From Marsupella aquatica (taxonomy: Eukaryota > Marchantiophyta): DNA of 64,000 bases. Shown piece after piece: positions 30,550-41,882 of this stretch. The notes under the pieces were generated by a model that was not told where the DNA came from, did not search any database, and worked only from the letters and a program-made list of their open reading frames with translations. The stretch spans positions 25,482,001 through 25,546,000 of the forward strand of contig OZ316891.1 in NCBI GenBank assembly GCA_973895155.1. Reading direction: 5' to 3'. The number at the start of each line of letters is the position of its first letter. Position 1 is the first letter of the stretch. Both the position numbers and the translations under genes were made by a program.

Positions 30550-33500
30550 CGACCACCACTTCATGAGAAGTTGTTTAGAAGGATGCATGATGTACCACCC
30601 CAGCCTGAGGGGTATAACGACGGAGACAGGAAACAGGTAAACAGGAATTTTTTTTCCTGTTTTTAATATGTTGTTACCATGAAAAAATCACTGTTACCAG
30701 GAAAAATGACAATTTAAAAATGTCTCCAAAAACATGTTATTTCCAAAAAAAATTAACAATGCAACATTTTTGGCGAGCTTTGGGCGCTACTATTAGCAGC
30801 GCCAGGCGCTAGCAAAAAAAACTGGTCGACCAAAAAAAATTCCTTTTTTTTCTCAAAAAAAAAATTCCAAAAAAATTTCGAAAAAATTTTCCACCCATTT
30901 TCCTGTTACCAGTTTTTTTTCTTGTTACCAGTTTTTGTTATTAAATCCTGTTTCCTATTTGCTGTCTTTTGTAAACACCTCAGCCTGAGTGACAATGTTA
31001 GTCGCTAAAAATGAGGGCTTCAGAGCACATTGTTTTGAGTGGTTTCAGGAGTAACAAACTTACAAAGGATAATAAGAAGTGGACGGGGAAGTGATCCACC
31101 TTGCAACAATTCTTGGAGGGCCACAATTAAAGGAGGAGGGTTGGGCCCGCCACCATAACAATTCCTCTTTGTTAGCCCCCCCATGGTGAAGCCGTGAGAC
31201 ACCCCCATCACGTGTGCCAACTAGTTATAGCAACGACAATGAGGTTTGTGACAAAATGCCAAGGTGGAGAGATTGAGGCACACAAGTGATGGAACATCAT
31301 GAACTCCACACAAATCACTCCAAGACTCTACGGAATTACAAATATGGGGCTTATGTGATGCGACACACAATTCACTCCTTTTAGCACTAGTTCATGGTTT
31401 GGGATCACACTAAAGTGTGCTGCATCACTCAAATACGGGTGCAATTTGTAGTCGCCAAAAGGCGAGGGCCTCAAAGGACATTTTTCCGAGTCAATTGGGC
31501 GTGTACATATAAATACACTTCATTGCAAGTGTTCGCACCCAATTTACTTCTCAACTCAAATAAAGGTGGTATCTTAAGTTGCATTTGCCCTAAACCCTAA
31601 AACCACCTCATTTGTAGTGGGGAACAACAATCACCCTTGGACTACCGCTTCAAGAGAAGTTGTTTGGAGGAATGCGTGATGTACCACCCCAGCTTGAGTG
31701 ATAGTATTAGTCGCTAGAAATGAGGGCTTTGAAGAACATAGTTTTTAGTGATTTGGGGAGTGACAAACTTACAATGAATAAGAAGAAGTGGATCCACCTT
31801 GTGGCAATTCTTGGAGGGCCGCGATTAAAGGAGGAGGGTTGGGCCCGCCGCCATACCAATTCCTCTTTGTTAGCACCCCCATGGTGAACCCATGGGACAC
31901 CCCCATCACTGTGACAACTAGTTATAGCAACGACAATGAGATTGTGACGCATAAATTGCCAAGGTGGAGAGATTTGAGGCACCCAAGTGATGCAACAACA
32001 TGAACTCCACACAAATCACTCCAAGACTCTACGGAATTACAAATATGGGGCCTATTTGATGCATCCACACAATTCACTCCTCTTAGCACTAGTTCATGGT
32101 TTGGGATCACACTAAAGTGTGCTGCATCACTCAAATACGGGTGCAATTTGTAGTCGCCAAAAGGCGAGGGCCTCAAAGGACCTTTTTCCGAGTCAATTGG
32201 GCGTGTACATATAAATACACTTCATTGCAAGTGTTTGCACCCAATTTACTTCTCAACTCAAATAAAGGTGGTATCTTAAGTTGCATTTGCCCTAAACCCT
32301 AAAACCACCTCATTTGTAGTGGTTTGGGAACAACAATCACCCTTGGACTACCGCTTCAAGAGAAGTTGTTTGGAGGAATGCGTGATATACCACCCCAGCT
32401 TGAGTGATAGTATTAGTCGCTAGAAATGAGGGCTTTGAAGAACATAGTTTTTAGTGATTTGGGGAGTGACAAACTTACAATGGATAAGAAGAAGTGGATC
32501 CACCTTGCGGCAATTCTCGAAGGGCCGCGATTAAAGGAGGAGGGTTGGGACCGCCGCCATACCAATTCCTCTTTGTTAGCCCCCCCATGGTGAACCCATG
32601 GGACACCCCCATCACATGTGCCAACTAGTTATAGCAACAACAATGAGATTGTGACGCATAAATTGCCAAGGTGGAGAGATTTGAGGCACCCAAGTGATGC
32701 AACAACATGAACTCCACACAAATCACTCCAAGACTCTACGGAATTACAAATATGGGGCCTATTTGATGCATCCACACAATTCACTCCTCTTAGCACTAGT
32801 TCATGGTTTGGGATCACACTAAAGTGTGTTGCATCACTCAAATACGGGTGCAATTTGTAGTCGCCAAAAGGCTAGGGCCTGAAAGGACCTTTTTTTGAAT
32901 CAATTGGGCGTGTACATATAAATACACTTCATTGCAAGTGTTTGCACCCAATTTATTTCTCAACTCAAATAAAGGTGGTATTTTAAGTTGCATTTGCCCT
33001 AAACCCTAAAACCACCTCATTTGTAGTGGTTTGCCCCCGATCATCCTAGGACTACCACTTCATGAGAAGTTGTTTAGAAGGATGGGTGATGTACCACCCC
33101 AGCTTGAGTGACAATGTTAGTCGCTAGAAATGAGAGCTTTAAAGCACATTGTTTCGAGTGGTTTCCGGAGTGACAGACTTACAATGGATAATGAGAAGTG
33201 GATCCACCTTGCCGCAATTCTCGCAGGGTCACGATTAAAGGAGGAGGGTTGGGCCCGCCGCCACCACAATTCCTCCGTGTTAGCTCCCCCATGGTGAACC
33301 CATGGGACACCCCCATCACGTGTGCCAACTAGTTATAGCAAAGACAATGAGATTGTGACGCATAAATTGCCAAGGTGGAGAGATTTGAGGCACCCAAGTG
33401 ATGCAACATCATGAACTCCACACAAATCATTCCAAGACTCTACAGAATTACAAATATGGGGCTTATTTGATGCATCCACACAATTCACTCCTTTTAGCAA

Positions 33501-33740
33501 TAGTTCATGGCAAGTGATCGCACCAATGTGTGTTGCATCACTCAAATATGGATGCAGTTTGTAGTTGCAAGAAGATGAGAGCCCGAAAGGACCTTATGTT
33601 AAGTGGTTGGGCTGGTATTTATGAATGCACTTGATTGGAAGTTCAAACACATAACTTTCCCAACTCAAAACATGGTGGTATTTCAAGTGACAGGTGCCCA
33701 AAACCCTCAAACCACGTGTTCTGTAGTGGTTTGGGTACAA
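30550..33740. repeat. Tandem array of about 705 bp, four units
   Basis: The unit mark (C/G)GACTACC(G/A)CTTCA(A/T)GAGAAG occurs near 30,550, 31,639, 32,345 and 33,049, giving periods of 706 and 704. The first unit is lengthened by a 372-bp insertion. Each unit carries TACATATAAATACACTTC (a TATA-like element), then about 80 bp later CCCTAAACCCTAAAACCACC with telomere-type words. The fourth unit decays after about 33,560. Repeated short ORFs are a by-product of the repetition. Its place next to a CACTA terminus at 34,760 suggests subterminal repeats of that element. Confidence 0.85.
30608..30979. mobile_element. 372-bp hAT-like miniature element inside the array
   Basis: It interrupts the first 705-bp unit between CCAGCCTG and (T)CAGCCTG, so the TSD is 7 bp, or 8 bp with one change. 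The left end is AGGGGTATAACGACGG and the right end is ...TTTTGTAAACACC. Near both ends lies GGAAACAGG or its complement. A second copy with the same ends sits at 54,531-59,033. The 8-bp TSD and A/CAGGG-type end fit a non-autonomous hAT element. There is no ORF. Confidence 0.65.
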
Positions 33741-34700
33741 TTTGTAAAAAATAATTTATTTATCGCTGTAGTTTTGGTGGCATGCATATCGTGACTGAAA
33801 ATGTATGTTGCTAATGACATCATTGGGAGAGATTTTGGACATCACAAAATAATCCTTTCAATTTTCAGTCATTTGTCAAAACTGTTTTGACACTCTAATG
33901 TTGATGGCATTTGTAGTTGCAAAATGTATTTAAAGAATGACATTATTCATAGTGATTTCTGAGAATAAAAAATGATCTACTTCATTTCAAGTCATTTGCA
34001 AGGCCCTGCATTGACACTCTACTCTTAGTGGCATTTGGAGTCACTAAAATGTGCGAAGAGAATGACATTCTTTAGAGTGATTTTGGACCAAAAGAGGATG
34101 TGGCACTTGGTTTGTAGTTGCATCAAATAATATTTATTGGACTCTAATATTAATGGCATTCCTAGTCAGACAATTTGTGATAATAATGACTTTACTTAAA
34201 GAGATTTTATACATTGACAATTAATTCACTCAATCTTAAGTTGTTTGTAAAAATTTCCTTGTCACTAAAATATTTTAAGGGATTTTGCCAAAATTCATTT
34301 ATGACTCCACTATTGGTGATATTTATAGTAACAAAAGGTGTGCTCACAAATGACATTATTTCAAGTAATTAAGATCACTTGGAAAAGATTCACTTGATTG
34401 GGAGTTGATTGAAAAAACACCTTTACCATTCAAATATTGGTGGTACTTGTATTTGTAGTGCTTTTGGCCAGTAGTAAAATCTTAGTTAAAAATAGAGTTG
34501 TAAACATTGACGGTGTAATGGACGGTGGATTGTAGTGATTTGCAAATTGTGTAATATACAACTCTAATTAAAGTGATCTAAGTTTTAGTGGCAAAAAAAA
34601 GAGTTGTAATTAGTGATTAAGGTAACATAGTTCTAATTAGAGTCACAAAATGCAGATTATTACAACCCATTAAAAAAACAGTGGTTGGCACCACGTATGA
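33741..34700. repeat. Degenerate subterminal repeats of the CACTA end
   Basis: Phrases such as GGCATTTGTAGTTGCAAAATGT...AATGACATT...GTGATTT, and ACACTCTA(A/C)T...TGGCATT, recur about every 100-170 bp with heavy divergence. Subterminal repeat arrays of this kind are usual transposase-binding regions of CACTA elements. No gene is seen. Confidence 0.5.
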
Positions 34701-34747
34701 GTTGTTTAGGCAAAGTAGTTGCAAGGCCTGTAGTAGTAAAACACAGG

Positions 34748-34760
34748 TTTTCTTCTAGTG
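34748..34760. mobile_element. CACTA terminus inserted in the TNP2 gene
   Basis: TTTTCTTCTAGTG on the plus strand is the inverted form of CACTAGAAGAAAA, a standard CACTA terminal inverted repeat. It is the right end of an element lying to the left. The TNP2 reading frame is cut at exactly this point. ATC (34,761-34,763) would be the right copy of a 2-3-bp target duplication. The matching left end was not found with confidence. Confidence 0.7.
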
Positions 34761-37130
34761 ATCACTCAGACGCAGTATAACTTTACGCACAGGCTCTTGC
34801 ATGAGGCCCCTCAGGCACAATGGCAGGACTTGTTGCATCATGACATGGTAGTCATGGGTTTTCATACTACCAAATTGGAATTTTTTATCCTTCACATGCC
34901 TCTTGAATGCACTAGCATAATCTGTGGGAGCTCGGAGTGAACTCAGCCTTGATAAAAAGGTCTGCCACTCTGTCTCTGTGCAACAATATGGTGCTTGGTA
35001 CTTCAAAAACACGTTTGCCTTGCTCTGGTGTGATGTAAGCCAAAGGTGGGGTCGAATTCCCCTGTCCTGTAGATCCATACATACAGAGCCCGTGTCCTTT
35101 TCTCCACTCAAAAATTGGAGTAGACTCTCGCATATGTTCTTCTCTATGTGCATAACATCAATATTATGTTTGTTTGGATCAAACTCCTGCAACTCCAAAA
35201 CATCAAGCAGTGAGCAAATCTCAATCTTCATAATACATACATACTACTTCATACAATCTAACAACTAAATTGACTGAATCACATATATGGGTTGTTGGGG
35301 AGAGGAGCTTACTCGCCAGTACTCCAGCTGCAAGTCCAAAATGGACTGTCGTTTCACACCATACAACCTTGCAGGATCCCGTACTCCATCCTCTGCTCCT
35401 CCATCTGCATCATACTGTGCCTTGGCAGCCCCCCAAGAACTTATTTGCTCCTTCTTCACTCGAGGTGGGGGACTACGGAGCTCCGTGCGCTTGTTAAAAT
35501 GTGCTATAAGATTGGGTCTACGTCTGTAAGGGTGATCAGAGGGCAGAAATCGACGGTGACCAAGGTATTTGATACACTTCAAGGACTTTGAATAGTCACT
35601 TGTCACATGGGGGCCACATCTTGTGCAAGCTAAATATCCTTTCCCAACCTGGCCTGCAATCATGCTATGGGCAGGGTAATCTGCAATAGTCAACATTACA
35701 ATAGCTCTAAGCAAGAATGGATTGGCTTCACCAATCCTCTGCAGCATATCATATGTGAGCACTCCAGTGTACCATAGCTTTCTCAGTTCCTCTACTAGAG
35801 GAGCGAGATACACATCTATATTGGCTGCAACAGCACTGTCTGGCCCTGGAATCAACAATGCCAACATTACAAAGAACCGCTTTGTAGTCAACCATGGGGG
35901 AAGGTTGTAATTCAAAAGGGTTACAGGCCAACAAGAGTACGCATTGTTCTTCTCGCCAAATGGGTTCACCCCATCCAATGATAGCCCAAGCCTAACATTC
36001 CTTGTCTCCCTAGCAAACTCAGGATACGCATCATCAATCAACTTCCATTGCTTTGAATCTCCAGCATGGCGTTGTAGCCCATCTCAACTTTTGTTCTTAG
36101 CTGTCCATGTCATCAACTCTGATATGGCACGGCTCCTGAACATTCTCTGCAGTCTGGGAATTATAGGAAAGTGACGGAGCAGTTTTGCAGGTTGCTTGGA
36201 CTTCCCATTGTTCCGGTACCTGTGCTTCCCACATGTAGGGCATGTCAACTTCTTCTCATGTTCATTTCTGAAAATAACATGCCCATCAGGACAGACATGG
36301 ATTGACTCATAGTTCAGCCCAAGTTTTGATATCAGTCTCTTTGCCTCGTACATGTTTTTTGGCACTAGATTACCTCCTGGCAGCACTGTTTTCTGCAAGA
36401 AGGCCAGAACCTTGGACACAAAGATGTTTGGCACATTGTGGTTCCCACAAATATTCAGAAACATTAGCACAAATGCTAATTTGGAACAATTGCTTCCTAG
36501 GAACAGCGGATTGAAGGCCTCCTGAACTTCGGTTGGGGAGCCAAACATGGTGTCCACTCCAGCTGCAGCCTGTTGCCCAATCTCGAACCCATCTGAAGAC
36601 TCGTGGTCATCACCCGGTGCAATCTCAATCTCTTCTGCATCTTCCATGTCCTCCCGCATTGCATCCATGTCCTGGAAAATATCATGCACCATTTGCTGAA
36701 CATTGATCCCTTCGTCTGCAGGCTGCTGAAGGACTTCGGACCCACCCAGTTGAGTCATCACATCTGCCAACCCATCAGTGAAGAACTGGTCTCGCCTTGC
36801 ACTATTTGCATTCTCAAAGTCAGCCCTCCATTCCTCATTCGAAGAATCAGCCTCATTCGGATCGTTTGTAACATGCCAACGAGGGTGTCTCCCATGAATT
36901 GCCAAGTGCCCATGAATCTGCCTCAAGACTCTGGTGTGGGAGCCATTGCATTGAGTGCAAGGACATCTCATTCGTGAACTTGGACCTGACCGTGCCACTT
37001 TGGCCTGTTCCCGATTCCAGAGCTTCTGGTTGTGTTGGTAAACCCTCATTGGATGATGTAGAGGCAACCTGGCAGATGTTGGATGGGTCCAAGGGGGAGG
37101 GTGACCTATGGACACTCTTCTAGACTCCAT
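34761..37130 (-). pseudogene. CACTA (En/Spm) TNP2-type transposase, 3' truncated
   Basis: It starts at an ATG at 37,130 (MESRRVSIGHPPPW). The N part has a C-x2-C...H transposon finger (RCPCTQCNGSHTR...HLAIHGRH). An acidic linker follows, then a TNP2 N domain ending CPTCGKHRYRNNG. One TGA at 36,084-36,086 breaks the frame. The catalytic part continues in register: VRLGLSLDGVNPFGEKN (first Asp), IPGPDS, ADYPAHSMIAGQVGKGYLACTRC, and, after a 126-bp intron (35,187-35,312), HNIDVMHIEKNICESLL and MKTHDYHVMMQQVLPLCLRG. The frame ends at the inserted CACTA terminus. The usual C-terminal DUF4218-like part is missing from the window. TNP2 cuts at element ends. This copy cannot be active. Confidence 0.85.
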
Positions 37131-37499
37131 CTTAGAGTTCAGAACACAGGCACTCACATTTAATTGTCATTTCATTATGAAAGTGGAAAATACATTTCTT
37201 GTATAGCTGTGTTCCGATGTTCACACAATCTACCAAAACATATGACATGATACACTGTAATAAATCATGCATAGACTTTCTACAACCACCAGAAAACAAA
37301 CAAGAAAGGTTCCTGAATTGTGTACCTATTCTCAGGTCACACTGTAACAAAATTCCTAACTGTCTCAGGGTGTCACCTCCTTCACTGTCCTCACTTGTAC
37401 TGCCTCAGTCTGCAATGGCCAACCAAGCACGTACATCCATGACCCTATCAGAGTCCAATCACCTATAGTCATAGACAAACGTGCTTGGCGTGAGAGCAG

Positions 37500-38119
37500 T
37501 ATGAGATCTCCTCATGTTATTACCAGAGTTCATCTGGATACCCACCTGTTCTCGATGGTAGTCACACCTGAGGTACACTGGCATGTACATCAGGTCATCA
37601 AGGAGTATGCCCTGGGCATACCAGGGTGGGATTCAATTTGTGCCTACAAGAAGTGGTTGTAATGCCCTCCACTGGGGGGAGCTAGCTACCAAGTCCCTCC
37701 ATTGTGTGCTAATTAGTCTATATTTGCAAATGTCTTGTGCGTTTGACCACAGAAGAATTCTGGGCCACATCTGACAGCATTATATCATCTGGCAAACCAG
37801 GCAACAAGGAAGTCTCCACAACATTATGCTCTTCTATTTCATCTGCTGAAAAATAAGATTCATCGTCTCTTGCATCCTCAGGCGGTGCCAAAATATGTTT
37901 CAACACCAACCCATGCAGGAGAGTCCAAACAGTGGCCAGCCATGTGGCAACCCACAGGAGGAGCCTACATAGCGTTGGGTGATGTAGGAAAGGCAACACA
38001 CCCACCAAAGTCTGCCGCCAAGATTTGAGCCCACAACCAGTAAGTTTACAGTGACACCCCCAGGCAGCAGGAAACAACAATCCGCCAACAGTAAAATAAG
38101 TCCAATTGCGACCAACCAT
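37500..38119 (-). pseudogene. F-box-like pseudogene next to TNP2
   Basis: One frame reads from 38,119 to ETSLLPGLPDDIMLSDVAQ and stops. A second frame picks up at once with MWPRILLWSNAQDICKYRLISTQWRDLVASSPQWRAL. Together they match the F-box-like pattern of the trio at 0.6-2.2 kb (LPGLPDIIV..IWPRI...LVCRTWRHLV), with a 1-2-base frameshift near 37,770. An acidic segment (EDARDDESYFSADEIEEHN) precedes the box, and residues upstream are hydrophobic. Further in-frame stops occur downstream. It shares strand and direction with TNP2 and the BRCT-like gene. It could be captured host sequence. Confidence 0.4.
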
Positions 38120-38210
38120 AACAAGCTACGTTAGTTCAAATATCACATTTATTTTAAAGATGTGATTTGTACAAAAAGCTTGTCTCAAAACTGATGCTAC
38201 TACGTACTCC

Positions 38211-38899
38211 TCACTCTGATTCAGAATCGCTAATAACCCCTTCCTCACTTGTTGTCACATAGTTTTCATTGTGAGGATCCTGACCCTTCCGTGGCCAGGC
38301 CTCAAAAAGATCATAGTCCATTGGGTTTTGACGCTTCCCAGCTGCTACTGATTCCACAAGCCAAGCATATGAAACCACAAACACATTATGGGACATGACA
38401 TAAAAGCGAATGTCACCCTTCCCAAACTTGCGGCAGGCTTTGGGATATGACTTAGTAATGACATGAGGGGTGTCCTCTATTATATTCTCCTCCACTATCC
38501 CACCTAGGTCAAGCACTGTGGACATGTACACTTTGCACTTAACCTCTCCAATTCCCGCCTCCACAAAAACCATGCTCAGCCCTTTCAAAATGGGGGTTGG
38601 TTGCTTCATCTCCTCAACCAACATACTCTTCAGCCTTCTTGAGCTTTGTCCTGTGTTGAGTACAGGTCCATATTGGACATCAACAAGCCGTGCCTTTGCT
38701 TCCCAAACTTCTTGTTCAGCCCAAGCTGATGCAGTAGCTTCTTCATCCTCCCACAATTCATATTGCTCAGTATCCTGTACAATCTGATGTGCTATGGAAT
38801 CTGTGATCCAAGAGGCCTCAACTACTTTTAGGCCTCGCTCAGTAATTGCAGAATTCATGTAGGACCATGACCACTTCTTTATCACTGATAGCCATGTCC
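38211..38899 (-). CDS. BRCT-like domain protein, exon
   Basis: The exon starts after a TTGTTGCAG acceptor near 38,900 with GTWLSVIKKWSWSYM... and stops at 38,211 after an acidic tail (SEEGVISDSESE). ERGLKVVEASWITDSI looks like the C-terminal helix of one BRCT repeat. ILKGLSMVFVEAG...VLDLGGIVEEN...DTPHVITKS... ending FVVSYAWLVESVAAGKRQNP is a more complete BRCT unit, with the hallmark W before the final helix. BRCT domains bind phosphopeptides in DNA-damage and chromatin proteins. The 5' exon was not identified. The gene lies between EDM2-like and F-box/TNP2 sequences on the same strand. Confidence 0.5.
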
Positions 38900-39460
38900 C
38901 TGCAACAACATGTGTAGTCTCTGGAGTGATGTCCTGAAGTACAGTGCCATGGAGCTTAGAGAATCATTTCTGTACAGTTGGCCAATGCACTTTGGTCAAC
39001 CCATGCTGGCCATGGACCAAAATGGCTCTGACCCCTGTAAACACTGTTGGGTGGTCACACTTTCTACGTTTCCCAGGCTCCATGTACACACACCCTATGT
39101 GATGAGAGTGAATATTGGAAGAATGGGTTCACCTGCCAATAGAAGGACACCAAAATTCCTGCTTTTTAAGTTGATCAGGTCCACTATTGCTCAAGTCCAA
39201 TTTTGATAGGTACAGGGGATATGTGAACAATAAGTACTAGGCACCTGCACCGATGTAGGACATTGTTTGAGTATATACTAGGAAATCCATATCAAAGGTG
39301 AAACGAAGTGCAACCAACTTGTCATGGCCACACATACATATTTTGTTGTAAAGGAGGATACATTCAATGACAAACTTATAGGGCAATTTGATTAATTGCA
39401 TGCCTAATGCTTACAACTTTGAAGTCCTGTTTTAATTTAGCAGTCTGATGAGAGTGTTTG
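38900..39460. other. Spacer upstream of the BRCT-like exon
   Basis: The 5' exon of the BRCT-like gene may lie here but no clear frame with a donor was found. Confidence 0.3.
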
Positions 39461-39788
39461 CTCGGGGGGGTCACTATATGGAGGGTCATACATCGCGTGC
39501 GACGTTTTAGGGTTTGACCCCCCTAACTTTAAAGTGAAAAATATTTTTTTGCAAAGCCCTTTCTTTCTTAAAATTTTGTCATTTTTTATTAAAAAACCCC
39601 TAAAAACTTTATAGAAAGTATTTTTTGCAATTAAATAGGCCTATGTGTTCTTTAAAGTCGACCAATCAATAAAACATGCCCTATGTGTTCTTCCACCAAA
39701 CTTTGGAAGTCTTCCGCCACACCCATTTAAATGGGCCTATACTTCGTCGCACGTGATGTGTCACTTCCGTGGAAGTGACCCCCCCGAG
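39461..39788. mobile_element. 328-bp miniature transposon with perfect 14-bp TIRs and 8-bp TSD
   Basis: CTCGGGGGGGTCAC at 39,461-39,474 is the exact reverse complement of GTGACCCCCCCGAG at 39,775-39,788. Symmetry resumes inside with ACATC(G/A)CGTGCGACG. AGTGTTTG flanks both sides (39,453-39,460 and 39,789-39,796). The interior is AT-rich with no ORF. An 8-bp TSD fits hAT or P-type elements. The G-run terminus is not one I can assign to a named family. Confidence 0.85.
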
Positions 39789-40003
39789 AGTGTTTGTGAA
39801 AATGACCACTCAGTCTAAATACTTCCAAGAAGGCTTGTAAGGATAAGTTTTTATAGGCATGTACCCAGCCAATAACGCCAGGGCACAGGATAAGTGCTCC
39901 CTATATAAACTCGCCTACCCAACTCCTGTTCAAAATTGGAATCTCTGCAATCTCCAAAAATAGTACATCCACATTAGGTGCCCTATGCATGTACAATGTT
40001 CAG
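39789..40003. other. Spacer
   Basis: It contains the right 8-bp TSD of the miniature element and the 3' flank of the right EDM2-like copy. Confidence 0.3.
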
Positions 40004-40684
40004 CTTCACAGCCAAGATATGTGATCTCTCACAGGAGTGCGCGAGGTAGGATCAATGGCATGGCGATGACAATAAAATATCCATCGATCAACACCATGTG
40101 TAGAGTGATCATAGATTTCTCTGTCACAAGCATAACCCTGTGCTTGACAATCTTTCAAGCAATGATAGTGCCACATAGTGGGACACCTAGCATAGTGGAC
40201 TATGTCAGCCTAGTACTCATCATCATGCTCACCACATGCCTTGCACCTATGAAGTGGGCAAGCTGTGGCATGAGCAGGCAAACACTCAAAACAGAAAAAC
40301 CTCACACAAAAACGGTCTGGACATTTCCTAACATTCGGTGCAGCATCAACAGAGCCCTCATAGGACCCCAACTTCCCACACTGTGCACACTTAGCCTGCT
40401 TCTCCAAACAATCAGTGCACATCCAGTCTCCCTGGTGTGTTGACGGGAGGCCCACCCCTGGACAGTTGTTTTCTGCAGCAAGGTCAGACTCCGGGTTGAG
40501 GTGGAAATGCCTCATGCAAGGGCCGTCATAGATGACCAAGCTCCCACCATCGTCACAAATGGCACAACAATGAGCTGCCTTCTAGAAAATCTGACTTGCA
40601 GAGAAGTTAGTAACATGTGGCCCAGGTACACCTATGTTGCTCACCTCTATCACACGCTTTTTCGTTGGAATTTTGGGGCGTGCC
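40004..40684 (-). pseudogene. EDM2-like PHD-finger protein, right copy, one TAG
   Basis: Exon 1 (40,684-40,645) encodes MARPKIPTKKRVIE. A 63-bp intron (40,582-40,644, GTGAGC...TTCTAG) is followed in phase by KAAHCCAICDDGGSLVIYDGPCMRHFH. The EDM2-like cysteine order continues (DWMCTDCLEKQAKCAQCG, CPLHRCKACGE) to a TAG at 40,210-40,212. The same frame then reads VHYARCPTMWHYHCLKD...RWIFYCHRHAIDP and stops after DHISWL. Compared with the left copy, one PHD cysteine is Tyr (VIYDG versus AMCDG) and the ARTK start is MARPKIPTKK. Gene order with the Cys-rich gene upstream is the same as at 27.6-29.5 kb. It is likely non-functional. Confidence 0.65.
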
Positions 40685-41432
40685 ATACCTACGCATGAGA
40701 CAAACAGTACAATTAAGTAGACGGTACAGGCAATACATTTTGGCAGACTGTACAGCCAATGTATTTTAGCAGACTTCACAGAAAGTAAAATTTAGCATTT
40801 AAGGTACAAAGGCATTAACTATTGCAATGAATTGCAATGCCCACACAAGGATGCAGAGCAAACATACTTTTGGTTTGTTGAGCCCACACACAAAACTGAA
40901 CCCCTAGTACAATTGCTCCACCAACACCTCAAATTCGTGGATGTGATTCACCAAAAAAGATCTGCAACAACATTTCATGCATTTGAATCACATACAATAG
41001 TCATCACATGAAAAATAGGCATTTTTTCAACAAGATTGGGATCAAGCAGTGTGATGAGGGTTGTACTTTATACATCCTATATAGGCTATGATAGTGAGAC
41101 AAATAAGTCATACGTGTAAGGGATGTTTGCAGGTTATCGCATGGCCCATTAATTCTGTCATAGAATGTTACAATGTTGGCCAAGTTAAAGTAGACATTAA
41201 AGCAGTCTTTGAATGGAGAATTTAAAGAGAGCTTGCTTAATTCTTACATTAGAATATTCCACTTAGTGCAGCCAAAATAGGATAAGTTATATACTCTGGA
41301 CCCTAAACACTTTACCCAAAATTGCTCATACTTCAAAATTTTAAATTAATATCCTCGGTGCTTAAGTCAGAGCATTAAGTGTGAGGTCATTCCACTCTGG
41401 TCTGTGCATATGGGGTGACAAACTGTGCTCCT
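40685..41432. other. Spacer between right-copy genes
   Basis: It corresponds in position and length to 28,332-29,099. No gene is seen. Confidence 0.3.
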
Positions 41433-41882
41433 CTACAGCATGTGATCCAAACATGTGTAGACACCAAAAGCACCAGTGGTGGGGTCTGGGAGGCCAGGAC
41501 AAGTGACATCGCAAGGCACACTGTAGGATGGCGAGTGGTTCCAGATGATACATTGTGCTCTATGAAAAAATCGACATCCAAGAGAACGGTCATCCAACTC
41601 TGGGCCAGATGCCCGACAGGCAGGACAGTCATATTGGCAACTGTGTACACACCCTTGGGCCCTAATTTGTGGTGGGTCATGTACGAGAGACAGAAATACC
41701 AAGGATGTTGGGAAGGGTGGAGAAGTAGGTACAGGCCGGCTGTAGTTATTCCTGGCAACAACAGGGTACTCAAAGTACCATGCAGACTGGGCAGGAAGGA
41801 TCCCAAGTCTGACATACTCAAGGTGCAACCTCTCTGCCTTGCATGCAAGCCGCACATGTTCAGCATTGCCGGTCCTCACCAT
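41433..41882 (-). CDS. Cys-rich 'MVRT' protein, right copy, intact
   Basis: This 149-codon ORF starts at an ATG (MVRTGNAEHVRLACKAERLHLEY...). Visible blocks are AWYFEYPVVARNNYSRPVP (about residues 36-54), LVFLSLVHDPPQIRAQGCVHSCQYDCPACRASG (cysteines near 79, 83, 87 and 90), QCIIWNHSPSYSV and VTCPGLPDPTTGAFGV. The Cys/His spacing suggests one or two zinc sites. The family is not recognised. Conservation of blocks with the left copy, across a frameshift there, shows it is or was a real gene. It is the first gene of the minus-strand cluster leading to TNP2. Confidence 0.5.
   Translation of the reverse strand: MVRTGNAEHVRLACKAERLHLEYVRLGILPAQSAWYFEYPVVARNNYSRPVPTSPPFPTSLVFLSLVHDPPQIRAQGCVHSCQYDCPACRASGPELDDRSLGCRFFHRAQCIIWNHSPSYSVPCDVTCPGLPDPTTGAFGVYTCLDHML

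Noticed and set aside
31922-33545. Repeated minus-strand ORFs of 70-84 codons
   Set aside because: They recur only because the 705-bp unit recurs. Frames are broken differently between units and show no domain.
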